Below, in pieces: positions 1 to 8,345 of a DNA stretch of 64,000 nucleotides (position 1 is its first letter; each line of letters starts with the position of its first letter). The position numbers and the translations under genes are program-made. Source of the DNA: Desulfoarculaceae bacterium (GTDB lineage Bacteria; Desulfobacterota; Desulfobulbia; Desulfobulbales; Desulfocapsaceae); the NCBI GenBank assembly GCA_019429465.1, contig JAHYIV010000002.1, positions 1 through 64,000 of the forward strand, read 5' to 3'. Under the pieces are notes generated by a model, which worked only from the letters and a program-made list of their open reading frames with translations, did not search any database and was not told where the DNA came from.

Positions 1-300
1 AAGATTCCTCGTTCAAAATCGCGGAATCTGCTGGAGCGCCTTCGGGATTATGAGAGCGACGTCTTGCGATTCATGGATGATGATGCGGTCCCTTTTTCCA
101 ATAATCAGGCAGAAAACGATCTGCGGACGACCAAGGTTCAGCAAAAGATATCCGGCTGTTTCCGATCAATGGATGGAGCCAAGATATTTTGCCGCATCCG
201 GAGCTACTTGTCGACATGCCGAAAACATGGCCTGTCAGCTTCAAAGGCTTTATGCTTACTATTTGAGGGGGAAAACCCTCAATTTATGAGCTCCAGCTAA
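1..300 (+). mobile_element. IS66-family transposase, C-terminal fragment (cut by window edge)
   Basis: The frame is open from base 1 and ends at 298-300. It encodes the C-terminal end of an IS66 (Tnp_IS66) transposase. The recognisable stretch is FSNNQAENDLRTTKVQQK followed by SGCFRS and a 'SYLSTCRKHG' helix, which in this family contains the last catalytic Glu (here in QAEND) and the conserved C-terminal segment. The start lies upstream of the window, so it cannot be judged whether the element is complete or active. The bases after the stop run to a likely IS end at 340. Confidence 0.85.
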
Positions 301-326
301 ACGACAAAGTGGCCACAATCGATTTC

Positions 327-340
327 AGCTGGATAGTTAC
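327..340. repeat. Probable right terminal inverted repeat of the IS66 element
   Basis: The sequence CAGCTGGATAGTTAC lies 30-40 bp after the transposase stop. Its reverse complement starts GTAAC. IS66-family ends characteristically begin with GTAA, so base 340 is the likely right boundary. The left end is outside the window, so the repeat pairing and the 8-bp target duplication cannot be checked. Confidence 0.5.
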
Positions 341-463
341 ATAATTTATAGCGGCTCGGCGACGACTACGGCTGATAACCATTCTGAAACCGGTCAGGCT
401 TCTTGTGTTCATCGACAGCCAATAAGTTCTTCAAAGAGAGAGTGAACAAAATAAAAAGATAAT

Positions 464-621
464 AAAAGGGGTCGTCTATGGTGTCAAGCAAAGAACTCTT
501 ACGACTCAAACGTGCAAGGCAAGGTACTCCGGAATGGCACCCATCCAGCTATTAGAATAAAAGGGTAGAACAGCAAGCTGATTTACCGATTACCGACCGG
601 GACTTTTATATGACCCCTTTT
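464..621. repeat. Possible small MITE-like element with ~16-bp terminal inverted repeats
   Basis: The gene-free stretch 341-799 contains an inverted pair: AAAAGGGGTCGTCTAT at 464-479 and the reverse complement of AAAAGGGGTCATATAA at 606-621 (13 of 16 match). The 158-bp interval has no convincing reading frame. It may be a degenerate non-autonomous element. No clear target duplication was seen. Nothing else is recognised between the IS66 end and the ATPase gene. Confidence 0.3.
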
Positions 622-799
622 TTACCTCTGTTGTGAGCAACTGCCTGCGCCGCACGGGATGGGTTCCCATGCGGGAACCAGAACATCTATAAATTCCAGT
701 TTCTGCCTACTGCTCTTAAGGAATGGAGGAAGCTTGACAATTCAATCCAGCACCATTCTGGTCTGGCCGGAATTTCTCCCCAGCTTGTCCCTTGTTGCC

Positions 800-3526
800 C
801 TAAAGACCTGACTTCCGTCTCCCCTGCACCCACTTTTCAAACTCGACTATCTGGTAAGCGATGATACCGGCCAGGACGATGCGCAGCCAGGCCTCCATGG
901 AGATAGGCGCACTCTGGAACAGGGTATTCATGACCGGCAGATAGGTGTACACGATCTGCAGGAGCAGCATGGCGGCAGCACCGGCAAAGACCCACATATT
1001 ACTGAAAAATCCCAGCTGGAAAACCGACTTGGTTAACGAGCGGCAGTTAAACAGATAGAACAACTCCACTATGACAAAGACGTTCACGGCAACGGTGCGC
1101 GCCTCGGCAAGAGTGGCGCCTGCTGCCAGTTCCCACCGGAAAAGGCTGAAGCAGGCGAGCAGAAGCAGCCCTCCCACCAGCACGATCCGGCTGATGAGCT
1201 GCCCGGTGAGGATAGGCGTCTTGGGATCTCTGGGCGGACGGAGCATGATGCCCGGCTCTTTGGGCTCAAAGGCCAGCATCAGCCCCAGGAAACCGGCCGT
1301 GGTCATGTTGATCCAGAGGATCTGCACGGGGAGAACAGGCAAGGTGACCCCCAGGAAGATGGCGGCCATGATGACCAGGCCCTCTCCGAGGTTGGTGGGC
1401 AGGGTCCAGACGATGAACTTCGTCAGGTTATCAAAGACCCCGCGCCCCTCTTCAACAGCGGCCTCGATGGAGCTGAAGTTATCGTCGGTCAGCACCATGT
1501 CGGCAGCCTCCTTGGACACCTCGGTGCCGGTAATCCCCATAGCCACCCCGATATTGGCCTGTTTCAGGGCCGGGGCATCATTGACCCCGTCCCCGGTCAT
1601 GGCCACGACCTGTCCTCTAGCCTGCAGGGCCTCGACCAGCCGTAGTTTCTGCTCCGGAGTCACCCTGGCGAACACTGCCGTATTTTCAGCCGCGTCGATC
1701 AGCTCACTGTCCGACAGTTTCGCCAGATCGCTTCCGGTGAGCACGGTCACAGCCCTGGCATCCAGTTCCACCGCCCCGCCCAGTCCGAGTTGCCCGGCAA
1801 TAGCGGCGGCGGTGAGGGCGTGGTCACCGGTAATCATCTTGATCCTGATACCTGCGGCCTGGCAGACCTTGACCGCGGTGATCGCCTCGGCTCGCGGCGG
1901 ATCAATCATCCCCATCAGACCAAGAAAGGTCAGGCCTGATTCCACGTCTTCATGGTGAATCTCTCGAGTATCAGCAGGCATCTCCATAGTAGCAAAGGCC
2001 AGCACCCGTAAACCCTGGGCCGCCATTTTCTCGACATGACCGAGGATGGCATCACCATTGAGCTCGACCGTATCACCTTCTTCCCCGAGCATGGTACTGC
2101 TGCGGGCCAGGATCGCCTCCACCGCCCCTTTCACATACACACGACGCTGCTGCTTGCCGCCCTTGACCTCATGCAAGGTGGCCATGTACTGATGTGCCGA
2201 CTCGAACGGAATCGAATCCAGGCGGGGCGCCTCTTTTTCCAGGGCCGCCGGGTCCAGTCCGCCCTTGCGCGCCGCCGTCAGCAATCCTCCTTCCGTGGGA
2301 TCGCCCTCCACCTGCCAGCTGCCCTCTTTTTCCACCAGCATGCTGTCATTACAGAGGATCGAGGTCCGCAGACATTCCAGCAGCCCGGCATGGGCTGCGA
2401 CATCAATGTCAGCGCCGCCGGCCTGAATCTTTCCGCCAAAGGGGTTGTAGCCGCCGCCGCTCACCTCATACCAGGAGCCTCCGGCCAGGATCTCTTTGAC
2501 GGTCATCTGGTTTTCGGTCAGGGTGCCGGTCTTATCCGAGCAGATGACCGAGGTGCTGCCGAGTGTCTCTACCGCCGGCAGCTTACGAATGATGGCATTC
2601 TTCCGCGCCATTCTCGAGACACCGATGGCCAGCGTGATGGTCACTGCCGCCGGCAGTCCTTCGGGGATGGCGCCCACCGCCAGGGCAACAGCCGCCATAA
2701 ACATATCAAAAAGGGGCTGTCCGCGGAGGAGTCCGACGCCAACGGTGACCACCGCCAGACCAAGGATCACATAGAGCAGGATGTGGCTGAAATGATCGAT
2801 CTTGCGGGTCAGGGGCGTGGCCAGATCCTGGGCCGAGGAAATGAGCTCGGAGATGCGGCCCACCTCGCTGTGATCCCCGGTGGCCGTGACAATGCCCGCA
2901 CCCTGGCCGTAGGTGACCAGGGTGGAACCATAGGCCATGTTTTTGCGATCGGCCAGGGTCGTGTCACGTTCCAACTGTTTGACGGACTTCTGCACCGGCA
3001 CCGACTCGCCGGTGAGCGCCGATTCATCGATCTGCAGATCACGGATCTGGAAAAAGCGCATATCGGCCGGCACCTTGTCGCCGCTTTGCAGAAAGACGAT
3101 ATCGCCAGGCACCAGATCGATTGAGGAGATGCGGGTTTTCTCGCCCTGGCGCAATACCGTGGCCTCGCTGGTCATGGTCTTGGCCAGGGCGGCCAGGGCG
3201 CTGACCGCCTTGGCCTCCTGGATAAAACCGATAATGGCATTCACCAGCACCACCCCGAAGATCACCCCGGAATCGACCCACTCCTGGAGAGCCGCGGTAA
3301 TTACGCCTGCACCGATCAGAATATAGATCAGCGGCTGATGAAACTGCAGCAGAAAACGCAGCCAGGGGCCTTTTCCCTTCTTGGTGCTGATCGTGTTGAG
3401 GCCGTACTGCTCCGTGCGGTGCTTGACTTCGAACACATCAAGACCTTTCTCTGTATCACATTCCAGCAGCTCCGCCACTTCATCCATTGGCAGATGATGC
3501 CAATGTTTTCCCAGTAAATCATCCAT
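800..3526 (-). CDS. P-type cation-transporting ATPase (P2-like, HAD-IC family)
   Basis: This is a 908-aa integral membrane ion pump. Actuator motif TGES lies near residues 172-175, the M4 motif PEGLP near 288-292, the phosphorylation motif DKTGT with Asp331, and the hinge TGDGVNDAP near 635. The N-terminal cation-ATPase domain and a four-helix C-terminal domain are present, so the length is normal. The M5 residues matching SERCA N768 and E771 appear in TNLGE. The M6 segment reads NMTTAG, with Ala744 where SERCA has the Ca-binding Asp800, so calcium specificity should not be assumed. The start has a good AAGGAG site 6 bases upstream. The gene stands alone on the minus strand. Family assignment is firm; the transported ion is unknown. 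Confidence 0.93.
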   Translation of the reverse strand: MDDLLGKHWHHLPMDEVAELLECDTEKGLDVFEVKHRTEQYGLNTISTKKGKGPWLRFLLQFHQPLIYILIGAGVITAALQEWVDSGVIFGVVLVNAIIGFIQEAKAVSALAALAKTMTSEATVLRQGEKTRISSIDLVPGDIVFLQSGDKVPADMRFFQIRDLQIDESALTGESVPVQKSVKQLERDTTLADRKNMAYGSTLVTYGQGAGIVTATGDHSEVGRISELISSAQDLATPLTRKIDHFSHILLYVILGLAVVTVGVGLLRGQPLFDMFMAAVALAVGAIPEGLPAAVTITLAIGVSRMARKNAIIRKLPAVETLGSTSVICSDKTGTLTENQMTVKEILAGGSWYEVSGGGYNPFGGKIQAGGADIDVAAHAGLLECLRTSILCNDSMLVEKEGSWQVEGDPTEGGLLTAARKGGLDPAALEKEAPRLDSIPFESAHQYMATLHEVKGGKQQRRVYVKGAVEAILARSSTMLGEEGDTVELNGDAILGHVEKMAAQGLRVLAFATMEMPADTREIHHEDVESGLTFLGLMGMIDPPRAEAITAVKVCQAAGIRIKMITGDHALTAAAIAGQLGLGGAVELDARAVTVLTGSDLAKLSDSELIDAAENTAVFARVTPEQKLRLVEALQARGQVVAMTGDGVNDAPALKQANIGVAMGITGTEVSKEAADMVLTDDNFSSIEAAVEEGRGVFDNLTKFIVWTLPTNLGEGLVIMAAIFLGVTLPVLPVQILWINMTTAGFLGLMLAFEPKEPGIMLRPPRDPKTPILTGQLISRIVLVGGLLLLACFSLFRWELAAGATLAEARTVAVNVFVIVELFYLFNCRSLTKSVFQLGFFSNMWVFAGAAAMLLLQIVYTYLPVMNTLFQSAPISMEAWLRIVLAGIIAYQIVEFEKWVQGRRKSGL

Positions 3527-3616
3527 ATATTACTCCTTAACTCCCGCCGGTTTTATTGCAGTTGCGGTGCCAGCTATTGTTTCGCGTTACTTTCGCACTC
3601 AGAGTTCCACCTTACT

Positions 3617-3766
3617 ATGGAATGGCTGAACCCTCATCATCTCTAGTACTTCTGAACTGTCGTGCGTGAAGGGAACCTGACCACTGCCTCCTTCCGCCTC
3701 AGCCTGGTGCCGCCAACCATCAGCGCCCAGCTGGCGAAGCATAAGATTTCCGGGTTGATACGTTTC
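3617..3766 (+). pseudogene. Remnant of a LysR-family (NhaR-like) regulator, HTH region only
   Basis: From the ATG at 3617 the frame reads MEWLNPHHL, stop, YF, stop, TVVREGNLTTAS, then PPTISAQLA. This is the winged-helix N-terminus of LysR proteins of the NhaR subgroup (known pattern WLNYHHLxYFWTVAREGS...QPTISAQ). There are in-frame TAG (3644) and TGA (3653) codons, and similarity stops after about 50 codons. It is a decayed fragment between the ATPase and iorA genes. The similarity was recognised by eye. Confidence 0.7.
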
Positions 3767-3849
3767 ACCTGCACTAATGATAATGGATAGCCACAAAGTT
3801 TCAAGAGATATAATCCAGGGCCAACGAGGGTTTGCACTGCCGGGAAGAG

Positions 3850-4026
3850 ATGCACATGCATTTTCTTTTTGACATCCAGGCAGCAATGTCTTTTTATAGC
3901 AAAGATGTGCTCACCATCCTCCCTGATGAAGTCAAAAAATCACTCAGAATTGACTGGGACTCACATAAAGTCAATGAGGCGTGCCAGGTAATCACTTCCA
4001 GGATTATCACGGCTTGCCAGGAATAA
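3850..4026 (+). CDS. Possible small protein, unrecognised
   Basis: An open frame begins at ATG 3850 (or 3856) behind a purine-rich GGGAAGAG and encodes about 58 residues, including DVLTILPDEVKKSLRIDW. The composition looks protein-like and would form helices, but I recognise no family. It lies between a LysR remnant and a REP-like repeat, so it could equally be debris of an older gene. Confidence 0.25.
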   Translation: MHMHFLFDIQAAMSFYSKDVLTILPDEVKKSLRIDWDSHKVNEACQVITSRIITACQE

Positions 4027-4098
4027 AGAATGCGTGAGCCTGCAGAGGGATCTCATGGAGGCCGCTCACAGACGAAATTTTCCCGGATAATTCCCGGA

Positions 4099-4120
4099 TA
4101 AGGGACTCGGAAGATACTGA
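4099..4120 (+). repeat. REP-like dispersed repeat, half-site 1
   Basis: TAAGGGACTCGGAAGATACTGA matches the family consensus AAGGGACTCGGAAAATACTG that recurs at 9571, 9731 (inverted), 11539/11584, 36409 (inverted), 40124 and 54047 (inverted). It lies about 50 bases upstream of iorA. Such short palindromic units are often mobilised by RAYT (TnpA_REP) transposases; none is encoded in this window. Confidence 0.6.
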
Positions 4121-4171
4121 CATACTTGATCTGGCTCACTCAAGAGCCGACAATGAACAAAGGAAAGATAA

Positions 4172-6049
4172 ATGCACAAATTACTGACTGATGAACCGGG
4201 CAAAAAAATGCTGCTGCTCGGCAACGAGGCCATCGCCCGGGGGGCGATTGAGGCCGGAGTGGCGATCACCGCCGCCTATCCTGGAACACCATCTTCTGAG
4301 ATTTCTCTTAATTTTTTCCAGATGTCTCAGGAAAGTGATCTCTATTTTGAATACAGCGTCAATGAAAAGGTGTCTCTCGAGGTGACGGCGGCGGCGGCCA
4401 ATACCGGGGTGCGAGCCATGTGCGTCATGAAACATGTCGGCATGAATGTGGCAGCTGATGCCCTGGTGACCCTCGCCTATGTGGGAGTCAGAGGCGGCTT
4501 AGTCATCCTGGTGGCCGACGACCCTTTCATGTTCTCCAGCCAGAATGAACAGGACAGCCGTTATTATGCCAAACTGGCCGGTCTGCCCATGCTGGAGCCC
4601 TCTTCGGTTGCCGAGGCCAAGGAGATGACCCGACAGGCCTTTGATTTGTCCGAACAACTGCAGGAACCCGTTATCCTGCGCACCACCACCCGGGTCAATC
4701 ACTCGACGGACGTGGTAGAATTGGGGCCGATCAGCAAGGCGGAGACCAGGGGAACATTCAGCCGCAATCCCATGCGCTACGTGACCATCCCGGCGGTATC
4801 GCGCCAGCTTCATGTTCGTCTCCTTGACAATCTTGACAAGGCCATGGCCGTGGCCGAGCAGTCACCATTCAACTTTTCCGAGGGCAGCGGTCCCGGGGGC
4901 ATCATCTGCAACGGCGTGAGCTATAATTATGTGGCTGACGCGGTCCAGGATCTCAATCTGGATGGCCAGGTAAAAATCCTGCGCCTCGGCTTTACCCATC
5001 CCCTGCCCGAGCAGCTGATTAAAGACTTTCTCGGCGGCTGCGACAAGGTGCTCATCGTTGAGGAAGGTGAGCCGGTGCTGGAAGAGGGGATCAAGGCCCT
5101 GGCCCAGGAAGCAAAAATGACCATGACCATCTCCGGCAAGGACCAGGCGCTCTTTTCCCGGCTCTATGAATTTGACCCGGCCCTGGTCAGAGAGAAGATC
5201 GCCTTCTACTTCATGGGGGCCGATACCACGGCCACCAGCAGCCCGGCCCGGCCAGGCCAGGCAGGTCTGCCACCCCGGCCACCCACCTTGTGCGCCGGAT
5301 GCTCGCACCGCGCCGCCTTTCATGCCGTCAAAAAAGCGGCTGAAGGTCTGGATGTGATCTATCCCACCGATATCGGCTGCTACACCCTCGGCATGCTGCC
5401 GCCGTTGGGGATGGCTGACTTTCTGATCTGCATGGGCTCGTCCACCGGCACTGCCGCCGGGTTCAGCAGGACGCTCGATAAAAAGGTGATTGCCTTCTGC
5501 GGCGATTCAACCTTCTTTCACTCTGCCATGGCAGGGCTGGTCAACGCAGTTTTCAACAGGCACAACTTCACCCTGGTTATCCTCGACAACGGCACCACAG
5601 CCATGACCGGCCATCAACCCAATCCCGGAGTGGACATGGAAAAACTGGGTCTCTCCGGTTATGGCCGCATCGATATCGCCGAGGTGGTCAAGGCACTCGG
5701 TGTTCCCCACATGGCGGTGATTGAGCCGTACAAACTGAAGAAGAGCATTGCAACCCTGAAAGAAGCCTTTGCCTTTGAAGGCGTTTCGGTGGTCATTGCC
5801 CGGGAGCTCTGCGCCCTGTACGCCAAGAGCCTGAAAATACCGGCGATGAAGCCCTTTTATGTCAGTGATCGCTGCCGTAATCACAAGGACTGTATCGATC
5901 AGCTTGGCTGTCCGGCTTTTTTCATCAAGGACGGTCGGGTCGCCATTGACCCGGATCGATGCACCGGCTGCGCCGTCTGCGCCCAGGTCTGTCCTGAAAA
6001 CGCCATCCTGCCCATTAAAATAAAGGCTTCACCGGGAGACAAGATATGA
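4172..6049 (+). CDS. iorA: Indolepyruvate:ferredoxin oxidoreductase, alpha subunit
   Basis: This 625-aa subunit oxidatively decarboxylates aryl pyruvates from aromatic amino-acid transamination to aryl-acetyl-CoA and reduces ferredoxin in the cytoplasm. The N-terminal pyrimidine-binding domain starts at LLLGNEAIARGAIEAG. The C-terminal half carries the TPP-binding domain (LCAGCSHRAAFHA near 372, then CGDSTFFH). The last 60 residues form a ferredoxin domain with CTGCAVCAQVCP and an upstream DCIDQLGCPAF Cys group. The ATG at 4172 follows AAAGGAAAG. The stop overlaps the iorB start by 4 bp (ATGA), so the two are translationally coupled. Length is normal for the family. Confidence 0.95.
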   Translation: MHKLLTDEPGKKMLLLGNEAIARGAIEAGVAITAAYPGTPSSEISLNFFQMSQESDLYFEYSVNEKVSLEVTAAAANTGVRAMCVMKHVGMNVAADALVTLAYVGVRGGLVILVADDPFMFSSQNEQDSRYYAKLAGLPMLEPSSVAEAKEMTRQAFDLSEQLQEPVILRTTTRVNHSTDVVELGPISKAETRGTFSRNPMRYVTIPAVSRQLHVRLLDNLDKAMAVAEQSPFNFSEGSGPGGIICNGVSYNYVADAVQDLNLDGQVKILRLGFTHPLPEQLIKDFLGGCDKVLIVEEGEPVLEEGIKALAQEAKMTMTISGKDQALFSRLYEFDPALVREKIAFYFMGADTTATSSPARPGQAGLPPRPPTLCAGCSHRAAFHAVKKAAEGLDVIYPTDIGCYTLGMLPPLGMADFLICMGSSTGTAAGFSRTLDKKVIAFCGDSTFFHSAMAGLVNAVFNRHNFTLVILDNGTTAMTGHQPNPGVDMEKLGLSGYGRIDIAEVVKALGVPHMAVIEPYKLKKSIATLKEAFAFEGVSVVIARELCALYAKSLKIPAMKPFYVSDRCRNHKDCIDQLGCPAFFIKDGRVAIDPDRCTGCAVCAQVCPENAILPIKIKASPGDKI

Positions 6050-6633
6050 AAGTGACCAGAGTAATGATCGTGGCCGTTGGCGGCCAGGGCAACCTCCTGG
6101 CCGCCAAGGTGCTGGGCGAGGCCGCTCTGCTGGCCGGTATCGAGGTACGTATGAGTGAGATCCACGGCATGGCCCAGCGTGGAGGAGTGGTTGAATCGGC
6201 CATTGTCTTCGGGGGCGCCAGGAGTTCGCTGATTGCCGACGGAGAGGCCGACATCCTGGCCGGATTTGAGCCACTCGAGACCCTGCGGGCGGTGGCAAAG
6301 TGCAATAAAAACACCGTGGTGATTACCAGCACCGCTCCCCTGCCGCCCTTTGCCGCGGCAGTGGGCAAGGTGGCCTACCCTGATTTTTCCTCGGTACAGA
6401 AGCAGATCCTGAATGTGGCCGGCAGTCTCACGGCCTTTGATGCCGCGGAGCTTGCCCGTGAGGCGGGAAATGTCATGGCGGTGAACATGGTCATCCTGGG
6501 CGCCATGGCCGCGACCAGACGGCTGCCCGTTTCCGAGGAGCACATCAGAGAGACGATCCGCCTGAAAACCCGGCAGAACTTTGTGGAGACCAATCTCAAG
6601 GCCTTTGAACTCGGTCTCAGCCAGAAGAGCTGA
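6046..6633 (+). CDS. iorB: Indolepyruvate:ferredoxin oxidoreductase, beta subunit
   Basis: This 195-aa partner of IorA belongs to the 2-oxoacid oxidoreductase gamma/alpha-type POR domain. It opens with VMIVAVGGQGNLLAAKVLGEAA, the typical GGQG signature, and includes EIHGMAQRGG, a conserved substrate/TPP interface segment. Together the two genes form the complete heterodimer. It is coupled to iorA by a 4-bp start/stop overlap. Confidence 0.95.
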   Translation: MKVTRVMIVAVGGQGNLLAAKVLGEAALLAGIEVRMSEIHGMAQRGGVVESAIVFGGARSSLIADGEADILAGFEPLETLRAVAKCNKNTVVITSTAPLPPFAAAVGKVAYPDFSSVQKQILNVAGSLTAFDAAELAREAGNVMAVNMVILGAMAATRRLPVSEEHIRETIRLKTRQNFVETNLKAFELGLSQKS

Positions 6634-6682
6634 AGGGGAAATCAGAGGTCAAACCGGAATGAGCGATAGGTGCGGCCACGAC

Positions 6683-6730
6683 CAAGGATGAGGATGTGCT
6701 ACAGGTTAAAGACACACATCCTCATCCTTG
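6683..6730. repeat. 16-bp perfect inverted repeat between convergent genes
   Basis: CAAGGATGAGGATGTG (6683-6698) and its exact reverse complement (6715-6730) can form a strong hairpin with a 16-nt loop. It lies between iorB and the convergent CYTH gene. There is no U-tract on either side, so it is not a classical intrinsic terminator, though it may stabilise 3' ends. Confidence 0.55.
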
Positions 6731-6805
6731 CCGCTGGTCTGTCATGTGAAGATGCCAGGAAGGGCGGGGTGCCCCAGACCACGGACACCATAACAACAAC
6801 CAGCC

Positions 6806-7273
6806 TCACTTCCAGCCGGAATAGGGGTTTTGAACAAGACTGGCGTTGGCATAGCGACGATCAGAGCTGACCTCCTCTCCAATCCAGGACGGTTTTTCAA
6901 ACTCCTGCTCCTCTTCTGCAAGCTCGATCTCAGCGACAAGCAGTCCTTCGTTTTCACCAAAAAATTCATCCACCTCCCAGACAAACCCCAGGTGATTGAT
7001 CCGGTACCTCTTTTTTTCAATGACCGGCTGGATGCAGAGTTCTGCCAGCAGGACCCTGGCGTCCTCCAGCGGAATCGGATATTCATACTCCATCCGGCTG
7101 ATGCCGGAACTTTTCCCCTTGATGGTCAGGAAGGCCTTATCACCTGCTATCCGCACCCGGACCGTCCGCTCTTTCTCCAGACAGAGATAGCCCTGACAAT
7201 AGAACACACCGGCGGCCATACCTCGCCACTCATCCCCTGTTACCAGGAATTTTCGTTCAATTTCCGTCCCCAT
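6806..7273 (-). CDS. CYTH domain protein (inorganic triphosphatase-like)
   Basis: This 155-aa soluble enzyme of the CYTH/triphosphate tunnel metalloenzyme superfamily has the diagnostic ExExK at residues 4-8 (EIERK). Alternating charged strand motifs follow: RVRIAGDKAFLTIKG, EYEYPI and EVDEFFG. Bacterial single-domain members usually hydrolyse inorganic triphosphate; the substrate here is inferred only. It is the last gene of a minus-strand run with bioD. The start ATG at 7273 has only a weak GTAGGGA ribosome site. Confidence 0.88.
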   Translation of the reverse strand: MGTEIERKFLVTGDEWRGMAAGVFYCQGYLCLEKERTVRVRIAGDKAFLTIKGKSSGISRMEYEYPIPLEDARVLLAELCIQPVIEKKRYRINHLGFVWEVDEFFGENEGLLVAEIELAEEEQEFEKPSWIGEEVSSDRRYANASLVQNPYSGWK

Positions 7274-7330
7274 TCCCTACCCTGTCTGCTGTTTTCATGA
7301 AAATCAAGGCATTGCGACTGCCTGCAGAAT

Positions 7331-7573
7331 TCAGGTAATAATCCCGGTCCCGGCAGTGACCTGCAAGCCCTGCTCCCTGGCCAACTCTCCCTTGATCCAA
7401 CCGATGCGAATAAAGTATTGCTGACCGCAGTCCCGCCACTGATCACAACTGTCCCCGGTTGCCTTTACGGGATAGTCCGCAAGCCCCTTGACCACTTTGC
7501 AGACACCGGAAGAAGTATCCTGCAGACTAAAATTCCGGCAATCAAGACAGATCTTCTTTGGCACAGGTCTCAT
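7331..7573 (-). CDS. Small cysteine-rich protein, unrecognised
   Basis: An 80-aa protein starts MRPVPKKICLDC, with a CxxC at residues 9-12 and further Cys near 25, 43 and 49. The pattern suggests a zinc-ribbon or rubredoxin-like knuckle. The ATG at 7573 is preceded by AAAGGAAAAA, a usable ribosome site. A longer reading from TTG at 7630 would overlap the bioD stop but lacks such a site. It sits between bioD and the CYTH gene, about 55 bp from each, so it is probably co-transcribed. Function unknown. Confidence 0.65.
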   Translation of the reverse strand: MRPVPKKICLDCRNFSLQDTSSGVCKVVKGLADYPVKATGDSCDQWRDCGQQYFIRIGWIKGELAREQGLQVTAGTGIIT

Positions 7574-7626
7574 TTTTTCCTTTTTTTTAGATTGCGCACG
7601 GATAAACTTCCAGGCGACAGGCATGC

Positions 7627-8328
7627 TCAAGGATTGACCCGAAACAACGGGCTGAAATCCAGTTTTCTCTTCTGCTGGTCATACTCATCCACCCCAAACA
7701 GATCGATAACACAGTCATCATGACCATAGCGGTGCAGATACTTCGAAAAAATCCGGGCTGAATCCGCGGCAATCACCGGATCGCTCTCCTGATAGCGGTT
7801 ATAGATGATCCCCAGCACCCTCAGCCCCCGATGACGCGCCAGTTCCAGGGTTGAGAGGGTGTGATTGATCGACCCCAGACGGGGAGAAGTAACTACAATC
7901 AGAGGCCAGCCCTCCTGCTCCAGATGGTCAAGAAAGGTAAAATCTTCAGTCAAAGGAACATGCAGGCCACCAGCGCCTTCCAGCAGCACCAGTTCATAGC
8001 GGCTGGCAAGGGTGCGGGTGGCCTGACGGATAACGGCCGGATCAATCACCTGCCCGGCAAGTGAGGCCGCAAGGTGCGGAGAGCAGGGCTTGACAAAGAC
8101 ATAGGGACAGGTCAAGCCCTGGCGATCCTCAGGCTGGAGTTCCTGACCCATCAGCCTCCGATGGACCAGAACATCCTCAGCCAGCCCAAGACAACCGGTC
8201 TGCACAGGCTTCTGGGTAATGACCCGCCTCCCCTGCCCCAGGAGATAGCGGCCCAGCAGGCCGGTGGCCACCGTCTTACCGATATCGGTATCAATACCGA
8301 TAATGGCGATAACAGAGAGATCAGCCAT
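7627..8328 (-). CDS. bioD: Dethiobiotin synthase
   Basis: This 233-aa enzyme closes the ureido ring of dethiobiotin from DAPA, CO2 and ATP in biotin synthesis. The P-loop GIDTDIGKT lies at residues 11-19. The substrate loop KPVQTGC follows, then the LEGAGGLHVPL motif and late nucleotide-site residues. Length fits the family. No other bio gene is present in the window. The upstream rhodanese/MBL gene ends 17 bp before it, suggesting one transcript. Confidence 0.93.
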   Translation of the reverse strand: MADLSVIAIIGIDTDIGKTVATGLLGRYLLGQGRRVITQKPVQTGCLGLAEDVLVHRRLMGQELQPEDRQGLTCPYVFVKPCSPHLAASLAGQVIDPAVIRQATRTLASRYELVLLEGAGGLHVPLTEDFTFLDHLEQEGWPLIVVTSPRLGSINHTLSTLELARHRGLRVLGIIYNRYQESDPVIAADSARIFSKYLHRYGHDDCVIDLFGVDEYDQQKRKLDFSPLFRVNP

Positions 8329-8345
8329 GATGAGTTGGCCTCCGA

